NCBI RefSeq assembly: GCF_026262575.1
Contig: NZ_JAPKFL010000001.1
Coordinates: 186,001-250,000, forward strand
Reading direction: 5' to 3'
From: Streptomyces marinisediminis
GTDB taxonomy: Bacteria; Actinomycetota; Actinomycetes; Streptomycetales; Streptomycetaceae
DNA: 64,000 bases
Below the pieces are notes generated by a model that was not told where the DNA came from, did not search any database, and saw nothing but the letters and a program-made list of their open reading frames with translations. How positions within the stretch are numbered: the stretch's first letter is position 1; each line of letters begins with the position of its first letter. The translations under genes were made by a program, and so were the position numbers. Positions 47,637-56,848 of the stretch are shown here, piece after piece.

Positions 47637-48425
47637 GTGCGCATCGCCAGATTCTCCATCGACGGCACCGTCGGCTTCGGCGTGGTAGAGGAGGGGGAAT
47701 CCGGCGTCGAGGCGTCCGGTCCCGTGCTCGACATCATCAAGGGCCACCCCTTCGGCGAGTTCGAGCGTTCGGGCCAGAAGGTCCCCGTCAGCCAGGTGCG
47801 CCTCCTCGCCCCCGTCCTGCCCAGCAAGGTCGTCGCCGTCGGCCGCAACTACGCCGAGCACGCCGAGGAGCTGGGCAACACCGTCCCCGACACCCCCGTC
47901 GTCTTCCTCAAGCCGTCGACGTCGGTGAGCGGGCCGGGGGACCCGGTGACCTACCCCGCGTTCAGCGCCGAGCTGCACCACGAGGCGGAGCTGGCCGTCG
48001 TCATCGGCCGCCTGTGCCACCAGGTGCCGCGCGAACGCGTTCCCGAGGTCGTCCTCGGCTACACCTGCGCCAACGACCTCACCGCGCGCGACGTGCAGCG
48101 GCGTGAGGAGCAGTGGGCGCGGGCCAAGGGCTTCGACGGCTCCTGCCCGCTCGGCCCGTGGGTGGAGACGGACCTGGACCCCGCGAACGTCACCGTCTCC
48201 TGCACGGTCAACGGCGAGCAGCGCCAGCTCGGCCGCACCGGCGAGATGGTGCGCTCGGTGGCGGACCTGGTCGTGCACGTCTCGGAGGCCATGACGCTGC
48301 TGCCCGGCGACGTCATCCTCACCGGCACCCCCGCGGGCGTCGGCCCGCTCAACGTCGGCGACGAGGTCGCCGTCACCATCGAAGGCATCGGCACTCTCAC
48401 CAACAAGGTGATCAAGCGTGGCTAG
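47637..48425 (+). CDS. fumarylacetoacetate hydrolase (FAH) family protein
   Basis: 262-residue member of the FAH/2-hydroxyhepta-2,4-diene-dioate isomerase family. The metal ligands are visible in [11 protein letters not shown] (Glu, Glu) and [15 protein letters not shown] (Asp); [15 protein letters not shown] closes the domain. Substrate unknown; oxaloacetate-enol isomerase or decarboxylase activity occurs in relatives. GTG 47637 with GAAGGG. Its 3' end overlaps gltX, and the two are cotranscribed. Confidence 0.9.
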   Translation: MRIARFSIDGTVGFGVVEEGESGVEASGPVLDIIKGHPFGEFERSGQKVPVSQVRLLAPVLPSKVVAVGRNYAEHAEELGNTVPDTPVVFLKPSTSVSGPGDPVTYPAFSAELHHEAELAVVIGRLCHQVPRERVPEVVLGYTCANDLTARDVQRREEQWARAKGFDGSCPLGPWVETDLDPANVTVSCTVNGEQRQLGRTGEMVRSVADLVVHVSEAMTLLPGDVILTGTPAGVGPLNVGDEVAVTIEGIGTLTNKVIKRG

Positions 48426-49926
48426 CGCAGCAAACCCGGCGGACGTCCGGGTCCGTTTCTGTCCCTCGCCGACCGGCAACCCCCACGTGGGCATGGTCCG
48501 CACCGCCCTGTTCAACTGGGCGTTCGCCCGCCACCACGGCGGCACCCTGGTGTTCCGCATCGAGGACACCGACGCCGCGCGCGACTCCGAGGAGTCCTAC
48601 GAGCAGTTGCTCGACGCGATGCGCTGGCTCGGCCTCGACTGGGACGAGGGCCCCGAGGTCGGCGGCCCGCACGCCCCCTACCGCCAGTCCCAGCGCATGG
48701 AGCTCTACGCCGACGTGGCCGAGCGGCTCCTCGCGGCCGGCCACGCCTACCGCTGCTACTGCACCACCGAGGAGCTGGACGCCCGCCGCGAGGCCGCCCG
48801 GGCGGCGGGGCGCCCCTCCGGCTACGACGGGCTGTGCCGCGACCTCCCCGACGAGCGGCGGGCCGCGTACGAGGCGGAGGGCCGCACCTCCATCGTCCGG
48901 TTCCGGATGCCCGACGAGGCGATCACCTTCACCGACCTGGTCCGCGGCGACCTCACCTTCCAGCCCGAGAACGTGCCGGACTTCGGCATCGTCCGGGCGA
49001 ACGGCGCCCCGCTCTACACGCTGGTCAACCCCGTCGACGACGCGCTGATGGAGATCACCCACGTGCTGCGCGGCGAGGACCTGCTGTCCTCCACGCCGCG
49101 CCAGATCGCGCTGTACCGGGCGCTGGCCGAGATCGGCGTCGGCAAGGGCACGGTACCGGAGTTCGGACACCTGCCCTACGTCATGGGGGAGGGGAACAAG
49201 AAGCTCTCCAAGCGGCAGCCGGAGTCCTCGCTCAACCTCTACCGCGAGCGCGGCTTCCTGCCCGAAGGCCTGCTGAACTACCTGTCCCTGCTCGGGTGGT
49301 CGATCGCCGAGGACCGCGACATCTTCTCCATGCCGGAGATGGTGGAGGCCTTCGAGATCACGGCCGTCAACGCCAACCCGGCACGCTTCGACTTGAAGAA
49401 GGCCGAGGCGATCAACGCCACCCACCTGCGCGAACTGTCCGTCGAGGACTTCACCGCGGCCTGTGCGCCGTGGCTGCGCGAGCCCTACGCGCCCTGGCGG
49501 CCCGAGGCGTTCGACCCGGCCGCCTTCGCCGCGCTCGCCCCGCTGGCCCAGACGCGCCTGACCGTGCTCTCCGACATCACCGCCAACGTCGACTTCCTCT
49601 TCCTCGACGAGCCGGTGTCCGACGAGGCGTCCTGGGCGAAGGCGATGAAGCCCGGCGCCGGGGACGTGCTGCGCAGCATCCACTCCCGGCTGTCGGACCT
49701 GGCGGGTGACGCCTGGCGCGCGGAGCCGCTGAAGGAGGCCGTGCTGGCGGCGGGCGAGGCGCACGGGCTGAAGCTCGGCAAGGCGCAGGCGCCGCTGCGG
49801 GTGGCCGTCACCGGCCGCACGGTCGGCCTGCCGCTGTTCGAGTCGCTGGAACTCCTCGGCCGCGCCCGCACGCTGGACCGGGTCGACACCGCCCTGGCCA
49901 AGCTCGCGGCCCAGCCGGAGAGCTGA
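48418..49926 (+). CDS. gltX: glutamyl-tRNA synthetase
   Basis: 502-residue class I synthetase charging tRNA-Glu. HIGH-type motif [18 protein letters not shown] and KMSKS-type [10 protein letters not shown] are present, with the C-terminal anticodon-binding helices. GTG 48418 overlaps the preceding stop. As GatCAB is encoded in the same window and no GlnRS is seen, it is probably the non-discriminating type that also charges tRNA-Gln. Confidence 0.96.
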   Translation: MASAANPADVRVRFCPSPTGNPHVGMVRTALFNWAFARHHGGTLVFRIEDTDAARDSEESYEQLLDAMRWLGLDWDEGPEVGGPHAPYRQSQRMELYADVAERLLAAGHAYRCYCTTEELDARREAARAAGRPSGYDGLCRDLPDERRAAYEAEGRTSIVRFRMPDEAITFTDLVRGDLTFQPENVPDFGIVRANGAPLYTLVNPVDDALMEITHVLRGEDLLSSTPRQIALYRALAEIGVGKGTVPEFGHLPYVMGEGNKKLSKRQPESSLNLYRERGFLPEGLLNYLSLLGWSIAEDRDIFSMPEMVEAFEITAVNANPARFDLKKAEAINATHLRELSVEDFTAACAPWLREPYAPWRPEAFDPAAFAALAPLAQTRLTVLSDITANVDFLFLDEPVSDEASWAKAMKPGAGDVLRSIHSRLSDLAGDAWRAEPLKEAVLAAGEAHGLKLGKAQAPLRVAVTGRTVGLPLFESLELLGRARTLDRVDTALAKLAAQPES

Positions 49927-50229
49927 CGCCCGCACGGCGGCGACGGACGGCGGCGGACGGCGGCGTGCGTCGGGCGGCGGCGACTGGCGGCGGCGAAGGC
50001 GACGGGCGCCGGGCGACGGAGTGCTGGGGCGCGGGTGTGGGCCCCAGCGGACGGGGCCTGGGTGTCGGCGCCTGCCGGGCACGTGTCCCGACGCGGGCGG
50101 GCGTGCGCGGCACGACGCGGGCGCGCGGGGCGTGCGGGTGTCGCTCGCGCGTGCGCCCACGCGTCGGGCGTCGGCCCGCCCGCTCCGGGTGCCGGCTCGG
50201 GTGCCGGCCCGCCCGTCTCGTGCACCCCA

Positions 50230-50263
50230 CCGGCCCCGGAAGCCCCGTGGTTTCCGGGGCCGG
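50230..50263. terminator. hairpin upstream of the tRNA cluster
   Basis: 12-bp perfect stem CCGGCCCCGGAA/TTCCGGGGCCGG with a 10-base loop, no T-run. It probably ends gltX transcription before the tRNA promoter. Confidence 0.6.
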
Positions 50264-50311
50264 CGTGCGTCGCCGGGCCGTCCGTCCCGTGCGGGGCGGG
50301 CCCAACCCGTT

Positions 50312-50340
50312 TTGGAGCACCGTCGTCGATCGGGTAATGT
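50312..50340 (+). promoter_or_regulatory. promoter of the tRNA cluster
   Basis: -35 TTGGAG (50312-50317) and -10 TAATGT (50335-50340) separated by 17 bases, about 90 bases before tRNA-Gln. Best housekeeping-type promoter match in this section. Confidence 0.6.
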
Positions 50341-50431
50341 TCTTCCTGTCGCCGAACGGGGCGGGCCGGAAGGCCGGACCACCGGGAGGCGGCCACCCGA
50401 ACGAAGCTCCCAGCCGGGGGTTGAATTCTGG

Positions 50432-50503
50432 TGGGGTATGGTGTAATTGGCAGCACGACTGATTCTGGTTCAGTTAGTCTAGGTTCGAGTCCTGGTACCC
50501 CAG
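50432..50503 (+). tRNA. tRNA-Gln (anticodon CTG)
   Basis: 72-base tRNA with acceptor stem TGGGGTA/TACCCCA, discriminator G, anticodon stem ACTGA/TCAGT around loop TTCTGGT, and T-arm loop TTCGAGT. 3' CCA not encoded. Confidence 0.95.
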
Positions 50504-50529
50504 CGCGATCTGTTCTCAGCCAGATCGAT

Positions 50530-50602
50530 GCCCCCGTTGTGTAGCGGCCTAGCACGCCGCCCTCTCAAGGCGGTAGCGCCGGTTCGAATCCGGTCGGGGG
50601 TA
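50530..50602 (+). tRNA. tRNA-Glu (anticodon CTC), copy 1
   Basis: 73-base tRNA. Acceptor GCCCCCG/CGGGGGT, anticodon stem CCGCC/GGCGG around CTCTCAA, T-loop TTCGAAT, discriminator A. CCA not encoded. Cotranscribed with tRNA-Gln 26 bases upstream. Confidence 0.96.
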
Positions 50603-50629
50603 CTCGGCCCTTTCCAGGGTCATGCTGGG

Positions 50630-50702
50630 GCCCCCGTTGTGTAGCGGCCTAGCACGCCGCCCTCTCAAGGCGGTAGCGCCGGTTCGAATCCGGTCGGGGG
50701 TA
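50630..50702 (+). tRNA. tRNA-Glu (anticodon CTC), copy 2
   Basis: Identical over all 73 bases to the copy starting exactly 100 bases upstream; the 27-base spacer differs. A strong terminator follows. Confidence 0.96.
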
Positions 50703-50710
50703 CTCGATCA

Positions 50711-50747
50711 CGGAAAGCCCCGCACTCTTGTGGTGCGGGGCTTTCCG
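50711..50747 (+). terminator. terminator of the tRNA cluster
   Basis: 14-bp perfect stem (CGGAAAGCCCCGCA and its complement) with a 9-base loop, nine bases after the last tRNA. Confidence 0.85.
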
Positions 50748-50909
50748 CGTTATCGGGTTCTCCCCCGTCCCGCCCAGCCCGGCCAGCCCGCCCGTCCCGT
50801 CCGCCCACGCCGTCGCTCGCCGTCGACCTGGGCCGGGCCCTGCCGGCGCCGGGGGCCGCGGCGCCGGGTGCCGTGAGGGCCGGGCGCCGCGGCCCCCGTC
50901 CCCGCGCGT

Positions 50910-51563
50910 TCAGCCACCGGCTTCCGGGGCGGCGTCGGTGAAGCGCCGGGTGGACTCCTCGGCGTGCGCCATGCGGCGCAGGCTGAGCAGGACCGGCTCG
51001 TACAGCACCGTGAGCGCCACGGCGGCCTCCAGGCGCGTCGTGGGCGCCTGGAACTGCTCGATGAGGTCGATGTCGTGCACCGCGAGGTCTCCGGCCAGCT
51101 CGCCGTAGGGCAGCAGACGGTCGACGTCGCAGGGGTAGCCGAGCTCCAGCAGGGTGGTGAGGGCGGACACGAGCATGCCGTACGCGGCGCTTTCGGAGGC
51201 CGCCCGGTGCCAGCCCAGGCGTTCCAGCAGCGCGGAGGCGGTCCGCTCCGCCGTCCGCAGCACCTCGGCGCCGGCGGTCGGCTCCGGGCCGCGCGGGAGC
51301 GCCTCGACGGCCGTGCCGAGCCGGGTGGTGAGGTCCACGGAGTCGTCCTCGACGGCCGCGAGCACCTGCCGCGCGGTGGCCACGGGCACGCGTCCGACCT
51401 GGATGAGAGCGCGCACGAGCCCGAGTCGGCGCACGTGCTCCTCGCCGTACTCGGCCTGGGTGGCGGAGACCCGCTCCCCGGGGGGCAGCAGACCTTCGCG
51501 CAGGTAGTACTTGATCGTCGCCGTGGGCACGCCGCTCAGTGCGCTCAGTTCCGCCAGTCGCAT
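50910..51563 (-). CDS. MerR-family transcriptional regulator
   Basis: 217-residue regulator. The N-terminal MerR winged helix reads MRLAELSALSGVPTATIKYY and LREGLLPPGERVSATQ; a helical C-terminal effector region with no Cys metal site follows, so it is not a metal sensor of the classic type. ATG 51563 chosen at the family start. Divergent from the DUF4188 gene, with a MerR-type dyad between them, so it probably controls that gene. Confidence 0.88.
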   Translation of the reverse strand: MRLAELSALSGVPTATIKYYLREGLLPPGERVSATQAEYGEEHVRRLGLVRALIQVGRVPVATARQVLAAVEDDSVDLTTRLGTAVEALPRGPEPTAGAEVLRTAERTASALLERLGWHRAASESAAYGMLVSALTTLLELGYPCDVDRLLPYGELAGDLAVHDIDLIEQFQAPTTRLEAAVALTVLYEPVLLSLRRMAHAEESTRRFTDAAPEAGG

Positions 51564-51654
51564 GCCGCGATTCTCCGCCGTGGCGGGGTCCCGTCCACGC
51601 GCAGGTCCGCGGTTCACCCTTCGGAGCCCTTGCCGCGCCCGTGGGAGAGTGACA

Positions 51655-51673
51655 CTATCCAAGAGTCGGATAG
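51655..51673. promoter_or_regulatory. probable MerR operator
   Basis: CTATCC-AAGAGTC-GGATAG: perfect 6-bp inverted repeat, 7-base spacer, with the -10-like TATCC/GGATAG bases inside it, located in the 165-base divergent gap 55 bases before the DUF4188 gene. Typical of MerR sites lying within the target promoter. Confidence 0.6.
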
Positions 51674-51728
51674 CGGGGCTCTCCAACACGGCACGGGTCG
51701 CGAGGGCAACACACACCATGGGGGCGAG

Positions 51729-52226
51729 ATGCGACAGAAGGTCATCGACGGGCGGACGACGGCGGCGGCCGAGGGGGAGGTCACGGTGTTCCTCATCGGC
51801 ATGCGCATCAACCGGTTCCGGCACGTGCGGAGCTGGTGGCCGGCGTTCGTGGCGATGCCGAGGATGCTCCGGGAGCTGAGCCGGGAGGGCGGCGGCCTGC
51901 TGGGCTACCGGCTCCTGGTCGGCGGGCCGCGGCTGTTCACCGTCATCCAGTACTGGTCGTCACCCGAGGAGCTGCTCGCCTACGCGTCGGCGCCGGAGAG
52001 GGCGCACCGTCCGGCGTGGGCGGCGTTCAACCGGGGGATACGCGAGGGTGGGGGCGCCGTGGGCATCTGGCACGAGACGTACGTGGTCCCGGCGGGCGCC
52101 CACGAGTCGGTGTACGCCTGGATGCCGCCCTCGGGGCTGGGGGCGGCCACGGGTGTCGTCCCGGTCGGGCGGCGCGGTGAGCGCGCGGCCGACCGGCTGC
52201 ACCGGGCGCGTCGGCCCCAGCCCTGA
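51729..52226 (+). CDS. DUF4188 protein
   Basis: 165-residue protein of the DUF4188 family, a ferredoxin-like/dimeric alpha-beta-barrel relative. It shows VTVFLIGMRINRFRHVRSWW, LGYRLLVGGPRLFTVIQYW and HETYVVPAGAHESVYAWMPP. Enzymatic role unknown; some relatives are annotated as monooxygenase-like. ATG 51729. Probably regulated by the divergent MerR protein. Confidence 0.85.
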   Translation: MRQKVIDGRTTAAAEGEVTVFLIGMRINRFRHVRSWWPAFVAMPRMLRELSREGGGLLGYRLLVGGPRLFTVIQYWSSPEELLAYASAPERAHRPAWAAFNRGIREGGGAVGIWHETYVVPAGAHESVYAWMPPSGLGAATGVVPVGRRGERAADRLHRARRPQP

Positions 52227-52238
52227 GAAGCGTCCGGT

Positions 52239-52964
52239 TCAGCCGCGGCGCAGGGCGTCGGAGAGGCGGTTGGCGGCGTCGACGATCGCCTGCGCGTGCA
52301 TCCGTCCCGGGTGCCGCGTCAGGCGCTCGATGGGCCCGGAGACCGAGACGGCGGCGACGACGCGGTTGGACGGTCCGCGTACCGGCGCGGAGACGGACGC
52401 GACCCCCGGTTCCCGCTCGCCGACCGACTGCGCCCAGCCGCGGCGCCGCACGCCGGAGAGGGCGGTGGCGGTGAAGCGGGCGCCCTGGAGGCCCCGGTGC
52501 AACCGCTCGGGCTCCTCCCAGGCCATCAGGATCTGAGCGGCGGACCCGGCCTTCATGGGCAGGGTGGAGCCGACGGGCACGGTGTCGCGCAGGCCGGACA
52601 GGCGCTCGGCCGCGGCCACGCAGATCCGCATGTCGCCCTGGCGGCGGTAGAGCTGCGCGCTCTCCCCGGTGACGTCGCGCAGGTGCGTCAGCACGGGCCC
52701 GGCCGAGGCCAGCAGGCGGTCCTCCCCGGCCGCCGCGGCCAGCTCGGACAGCCGGGGCCCGAGTATGAACCGGCCCTGCATGTCCCGGGCCACGAAGCGG
52801 TGGTGCTCCAGGGCCACCGCGAGCCGGTGCGCCGTGGGGCGCGCCAGGCCGGTAGCGCCCACCAGCCCGGCCAGCGTGGCCGGACCGGACTCCAGAGCGC
52901 TCAGTACCAGAGCTGCCTTGTCGAGAACGCCCACACCACTTGAGGCGCCGCTAGAGTTGTCCAT
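52239..52964 (-). CDS. ndgR: IclR-family regulator NdgR
   Basis: 241-residue IclR regulator. HTH in LAGLVGATGLARPTAHRLAVAL (about 30-53), then the effector domain (FILGPRLSELAAAAGEDRLL, GESAQLYRRQGDMRICVAAAE, STLPMKAGSAAQILMA). It matches NdgR/LtbR-type proteins, known to control leuCD and amino-acid metabolism in Streptomyces and corynebacteria, and it is divergent from leuC as expected. ATG 52964 (MDNSSGASSGVGVLDKAALV) fits the family; the gap holds the operator but no clear dyad was found. Confidence 0.94.
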   Translation of the reverse strand: MDNSSGASSGVGVLDKAALVLSALESGPATLAGLVGATGLARPTAHRLAVALEHHRFVARDMQGRFILGPRLSELAAAAGEDRLLASAGPVLTHLRDVTGESAQLYRRQGDMRICVAAAERLSGLRDTVPVGSTLPMKAGSAAQILMAWEEPERLHRGLQGARFTATALSGVRRRGWAQSVGEREPGVASVSAPVRGPSNRVVAAVSVSGPIERLTRHPGRMHAQAIVDAANRLSDALRRG

Positions 52965-53115
52965 GCGTCGATACTCGCGTCTCACATTACGAAACGCAAG
53001 TTCAATCCGGCGCGAAACCCGCCACGCTGGGGTGACGGCCGCCACCCGGGGAGTCGAACGGGTGGGGCGAGGTCTCTAGATGTGGTCGGCGGCGTGGCCG
53101 GCCGGAGGGATAGCG

Positions 53116-54549
53116 ATGGGACGGACACTCGCGGAAAAGGTCTGGGACGACCACGTCGTCCGGCGTGCTGAGGGAGAGCCGGACCTGCTCTACATCGACC
53201 TGCACCTGCTGCACGAGGTGACCAGCCCGCAGGCCTTCGACGGGCTGCGCAAGAACGGTCGGCAGGTGCGTCGCACGGATCTCACCATCGCGACCGAGGA
53301 CCACAACACCCCCACCCTCGACATCGACAAGCCCATCGCCGACCCGGTCTCGCGCACCCAGCTCGAAACCCTGCGGAAGAACTGCGCGGACTTCGGCGTG
53401 CGGCTGCACCCGCTGGGCGACGTCGAGCAGGGCGTCGTCCACGTCGTGGGACCGCAGCTCGGGCTGACGCAGCCGGGGACGACGGTGGTCTGCGGCGACA
53501 GCCACACCTCCACGCACGGCGCCTTCGGCGCGCTGGCCTTCGGCATCGGCACCAGCCAGGTGGAGCACGTGCTGGCCACCCAGACGCTGCCGCTGGCCCC
53601 GTTCCGCACGATGGCGGTCACCGTCAACGGCGAGCTGCCGGCCGACGTCACCGCCAAGGACCTGATCCTGGCCGTCATCGCGCGTATCGGCACCGGCGGA
53701 GGCCAGGGCTACGTGCTGGAGTACCGCGGTGAGGCCATCGAGAAGCTGTCGATGGAAGCGCGGATGACCATCTGCAACATGTCCATCGAGGCCGGCGCCC
53801 GGGCGGGCATGATCGCTCCGGACGAGACCACGTTCGCCTACCTCCAGGGCCGCCCGCACGCCCCCGAGGGCCCTGAGTGGGACGCGGCCGTGGAGTACTG
53901 GCGCACGCTGCGCACGGACGACGACGCGGTGTTCGACCACGAGGTGGTCATCGAGGCCGCCGAACTGGCGCCGTTCGTCACCTGGGGCACCAACCCCGGC
54001 CAGGGCGCGCCGCTGTCGGCCGCGGTGCCCGAGCCCGCCACCTTCGACGACCCCAGCGAGCGGTACGCGGCGGAGAAGGCGCTGGAGTACATGGGCCTGT
54101 CCGCGGGGCAGCCGCTGCGCGACATCGCCGTGGACACGGTGTTCGTCGGCTCCTGCACCAACGGCCGCATCGAGGACCTGCGCTCGGCCGCCGCCGTGCT
54201 GGAGGGCCGCCAGGTGGCCGACGGCGTGCGGATGCTGGTCGTGCCCGGCTCCGTACGCGTGGCGCTGCAGGCGGTGGAGGAGGGGCTGGACCAGGTGTTC
54301 ACCGCGGCGGGTGCCGAGTGGCGGCACGCCGGGTGCTCGATGTGCCTGGGGATGAACCCCGACCAACTCGCGCCGGGGGAGCGCTCGGCGTCCACCTCCA
54401 ACCGCAACTTCGAGGGCCGTCAGGGCAAGGGCGGGCGCACCCACCTGGTCTCGCCCCCGGTGGCCGCCGCCACGGCGGTGCTGGGCCACCTGGCCTCACC
54501 GGCCGACCTGTCCGATGTCGCCGACCACGCCGTGCCCGCGGGAGTCTGA
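53116..54549 (+). CDS. leuC: 3-isopropylmalate dehydratase large subunit
   Basis: 477-residue aconitase-family subunit with a [4Fe-4S] cluster, interconverting 2- and 3-isopropylmalate. Cluster Cys are in [11 protein letters not shown] near 347 and [12 protein letters not shown] near 406-409; [20 protein letters not shown] and [19 protein letters not shown] are also present. ATG 53116 with GGAGGG six bases upstream. Cotranscribed with leuD, three bases on. Confidence 0.97.
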   Translation: MGRTLAEKVWDDHVVRRAEGEPDLLYIDLHLLHEVTSPQAFDGLRKNGRQVRRTDLTIATEDHNTPTLDIDKPIADPVSRTQLETLRKNCADFGVRLHPLGDVEQGVVHVVGPQLGLTQPGTTVVCGDSHTSTHGAFGALAFGIGTSQVEHVLATQTLPLAPFRTMAVTVNGELPADVTAKDLILAVIARIGTGGGQGYVLEYRGEAIEKLSMEARMTICNMSIEAGARAGMIAPDETTFAYLQGRPHAPEGPEWDAAVEYWRTLRTDDDAVFDHEVVIEAAELAPFVTWGTNPGQGAPLSAAVPEPATFDDPSERYAAEKALEYMGLSAGQPLRDIAVDTVFVGSCTNGRIEDLRSAAAVLEGRQVADGVRMLVVPGSVRVALQAVEEGLDQVFTAAGAEWRHAGCSMCLGMNPDQLAPGERSASTSNRNFEGRQGKGGRTHLVSPPVAAATAVLGHLASPADLSDVADHAVPAGV

Positions 54550-54552
54550 ACC

Positions 54553-55146
54553 ATGGAAGCCTTCACCACGCACACCGGTCGGGTCGTCCCGCTGCGCCGC
54601 AGCAACGTGGACACCGACCAGATCATCCCCGCCCACTGGCTGAAGAAGGTCACCAGGGACGGCTTCGAGGACGGGCTGTTCGAGGCCTGGCGCAAGGACG
54701 AGGCATTCGTCCTCAACCAGCCGGAGCGGCGGGGCGCCACGGTCCTGGTCGCCGGGCCCGACTTCGGAACCGGCTCCTCCCGGGAGCACGCCGTCTGGGC
54801 GCTGCAGAACTACGGCTTCAAGGCCGTGATCTCCTCGCGCTTCGCGGACATCTTCCGGGGCAATTCGCTGAAGAACGGCCTGCTCACGGTCGTCCTGCCG
54901 CAGCCGGTGGTCGACCGGCTGTGGGAGCTGGCCGAGACGGACCCCACGGCGGAGGTCACCGTGGACCTGGTGGCGCGCAAGGTGCTCGCGCCCGGTGTCG
55001 AGGCAGACTTCGAGCTGGACGAGAACGCCCGCTGGCGGCTGCTGAAGGGCCTGGACGACATCAGCATCACGCTCCAGAACGAGGACGCCGTCGCCGCCTA
55101 CGAGGCGCTCCGCCCGTCGTTCAAACCGCGCACGCAGGTGGCCTGA
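54553..55146 (+). CDS. leuD: 3-isopropylmalate dehydratase small subunit
   Basis: 197-residue swivelling subunit of isopropylmalate dehydratase. [18 protein letters not shown] and [17 protein letters not shown] are the family blocks. ATG 54553 right after the leuC stop. Followed by an 18-bp hairpin terminator. Confidence 0.97.
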   Translation: MEAFTTHTGRVVPLRRSNVDTDQIIPAHWLKKVTRDGFEDGLFEAWRKDEAFVLNQPERRGATVLVAGPDFGTGSSREHAVWALQNYGFKAVISSRFADIFRGNSLKNGLLTVVLPQPVVDRLWELAETDPTAEVTVDLVARKVLAPGVEADFELDENARWRLLKGLDDISITLQNEDAVAAYEALRPSFKPRTQVA

Positions 55147-55220
55147 TGCGCCGGCTGAATCCGCGCTGAATCCGGCGCTGAACCGGGCCGGTGCCGTGGC
55201 CCCGGGTCCCCGTTCGCAGC

Positions 55221-55262
55221 AACGCAGTGCCCCCGTTCTCCGGAACGGGGGCACTGCGTTTT
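55221..55262 (+). terminator. terminator of leuCD
   Basis: Perfect 18-bp stem (55221-55238 with 55243-55260) around a TCCG loop, followed by TTTT. It starts 75 bases after the leuD stop. Confidence 0.85.
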
Positions 55263-55420
55263 CCGTCGCCACGCCACGTTTTGGGCGGTTTGAAGTACAC
55301 CGGTTGACGCGCCAGTTGGCTGGAAAGGTAGCCTGTGTGGCTGGAACCGCACTGGTTGCGCCGGACGGCGCGTTGACGCCTCCTGAGGCGACAACTCCCC
55401 CCAGATGGCACAATCGGTGC

Positions 55421-55645
55421 ATGGAAGGCGACGACGAACTGGCTCTGTACGGTCTCGTCGCCGACCGGCTGAAGGAAGCGCACGCCAAGGTGCGCGCACT
55501 GCAAGTCCCGGAGGGCGAACGGGAGGCGCTCGTCCGGAAGCTGCTCGTCATCACGGCCGCGGCGAAGCACGACCTGGCCTCGGCGGCGCAGCGGCTCGAA
55601 CGGCTGATGGAGGAGATCGACGGCCGCCGCTTCCCTTCTGCATGA
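55421..55645 (+). CDS. small conserved hypothetical protein (74 aa)
   Basis: Starts MEGDDELALYGLVADRLKEA and is helical throughout (VRALQVPEGEREALVRKLLV, then AKHDLASAAQRLERLMEEID). ATG 55421; no Shine-Dalgarno. The frame is open upstream but that part is unlike a protein and overlaps the leuD terminator. TTGACG/TAGCCT with a 19-base spacer at 55304-55334 may be its promoter. Lies between leuD and hupS; function unknown. Confidence 0.72.
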   Translation: MEGDDELALYGLVADRLKEAHAKVRALQVPEGEREALVRKLLVITAAAKHDLASAAQRLERLMEEIDGRRFPSA

Positions 55646-55691
55646 CCCGGCAGACTCGTTGCGGCACAAGGGTGATTAGCCCGTTTCGTGT

Positions 55692-55720
55692 TTGATTTGC
55701 GGTATATATCTGCCTACCGT
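55692..55720 (+). promoter_or_regulatory. hupS promoter
   Basis: -35 TTGATT (55692-55697) and -10 TACCGT (55715-55720) with a 17-base spacer, 52 bases before the hupS GTG; the spacer is unusually AT-rich (TATATATC). Confidence 0.5.
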
Positions 55721-55771
55721 GCGAAAAGGCTTGAACACATTCGTTCCGGCAATGCCTCCGAAGGGGAAGAC

Positions 55772-56413
55772 GTGAACAAGGCGCAGCTCGTTGAAGCAAT
55801 CCAAGACAAGCTGGGCGGCCGCCAGCAGGCCGCGGACGCGGTCGATCACGTACTGGACGCGATTGTCCGCACCGTGTGTGCGGGCGAGCGCGTCTCGGTC
55901 ACCGGTTTCGGCTCGTTCGAGAAGGTCGAGCGCCCCGCCCGCTACGCCCGCAACCCGCAGACCGGCGAGCGCGTGCGCGTCAAGAAGACCGCGGTGCCGC
56001 GCTTCCGCGCGGGCCAGGGTTTCAAGGATCTGGTGAGCGGGGCGAAGAAGCTCCCCAAGAACGACGTCGCGGTCAAGAAGGCCCCCAAGGGCAGCCTCTC
56101 GGGCGGCACGGCCACCAAGAAGGCCACCACCAAGAAGGCCGCCACCAAGAAGGCGACCGCGGCCAAGAAGTCCGCCCCCGCGAAGAAGTCCGCGCCGACG
56201 AAGGCGGCGGCGCAGAAGTCCACGGCGAAGAAGTCGGCGCCGGCGAAGTCCGCGGCGAAGAAGTCCACGGGCACCCAGGCCGCGAAGAAGTCCGCGGCGA
56301 AGAAGACCACCGCCAAGAAGGCCCCGGCCAAGAAGAGCACCGCGAAGAAGGCGCCCGCCCGCAAGACCAGCGCCCGCAAGACCACTGCCAAGAAGACCAC
56401 CCGCAACCGGTGA
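55772..56413 (+). CDS. hupS: nucleoid-associated protein HupS (HU with lysine-rich tail)
   Basis: 213-residue HU-type DNA-binding protein. The HU fold (about 1-92) shows MNKAQLVEAIQDKLGGRQQA, GFGSFEKVERPARYARNPQT and VPRFRAGQGFKDLV. From about 105 it carries a Lys/Ala/Thr/Ser tail with many KKA, KKS and KKT steps, like eukaryotic histone H1. This two-part form is the actinobacterial HupS, which compacts DNA in spores. GTG 55772 with AAGGGGAAG upstream. Confidence 0.95.
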   Translation: MNKAQLVEAIQDKLGGRQQAADAVDHVLDAIVRTVCAGERVSVTGFGSFEKVERPARYARNPQTGERVRVKKTAVPRFRAGQGFKDLVSGAKKLPKNDVAVKKAPKGSLSGGTATKKATTKKAATKKATAAKKSAPAKKSAPTKAAAQKSTAKKSAPAKSAAKKSTGTQAAKKSAAKKTTAKKAPAKKSTAKKAPARKTSARKTTAKKTTRNR

Positions 56414-56631
56414 GCGCGGGCCGTGCGGTCGGGCCGGGCCCCTCGGGGGAGCCCGGCCCGCGGCCGTTCGGGCCCGTGGGCCGGGCCCGCGGCGGCGGGC
56501 GGCCTCCGTGTCCGCCCGCGGCCTCCCCGGCGGCGCGGCCTTCCCGAGCCGCAGGGGGCCGTGCGAGCCGCGCGGTACCTGCGGTGCGCGTGGGTCGTGC
56601 GGGCCGCACCTGCCCGGTCGCGCGCAGGCCG

Positions 56632-56637
56632 TAGGCT
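56632..56637 (+). promoter_or_regulatory. -10-like element for a leaderless transcript
   Basis: TAGGCT ends seven bases before ATG 56645, which has no Shine-Dalgarno sequence. Confidence 0.45.
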
Positions 56638-56644
56638 CTGCCCC

Positions 56645-56848
56645 ATGCAGGCCACCGCGTACACCTACGATCCGCAGACCCGCACGGGCAGCGTGCTGCT
56701 GGACGACGGCACGCCCGTGCCCTTCGACGCGCCCGCCTTCGACGCGGGTGGCCTGCGGCTGCTGCGCCCCGGCCAGCGGGTGCGCATCGAGACCGAGGGG
56801 GGCGGAGCGGACGGCAGCATCACGCTGGTGACGCTGCAGACACTGTGA
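56645..56848 (+). CDS. small hypothetical protein, cold-shock-like fold
   Basis: 67-residue protein. The pattern of YTYDPQTRTGSVLLDDGTPV followed by RLLRPGQRVRIETEG resembles an OB-fold/cold-shock core (DGTPVPF, GQRVRIE) and such short proteins in Streptomyces are annotated so. ATG 56645, apparently leaderless. Its 3' end overlaps the convergent cofC gene by 29 bases. Confidence 0.72.
   Translation: MQATAYTYDPQTRTGSVLLDDGTPVPFDAPAFDAGGLRLLRPGQRVRIETEGGGADGSITLVTLQTL

Larger units (their letters stand above)
49927..50431. other. 505-base gap between gltX and the tRNA genes
   Basis: No supported gene; ORFs here are compositional. It holds a hairpin (50230-50263) and the tRNA promoter (50312-50340). 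Confidence 0.6.

Noticed and set aside
47253..48417. T-box or leader before the FAH-gltX operon
   Set aside because: No AGGGUGGNACCGCG-like element or T-run terminator; sequence is only GC-rich.
55196..55420. N-terminal extension of the 74-residue protein
   Set aside because: Covers the leuCD terminator hairpin and promoter-like sequence.
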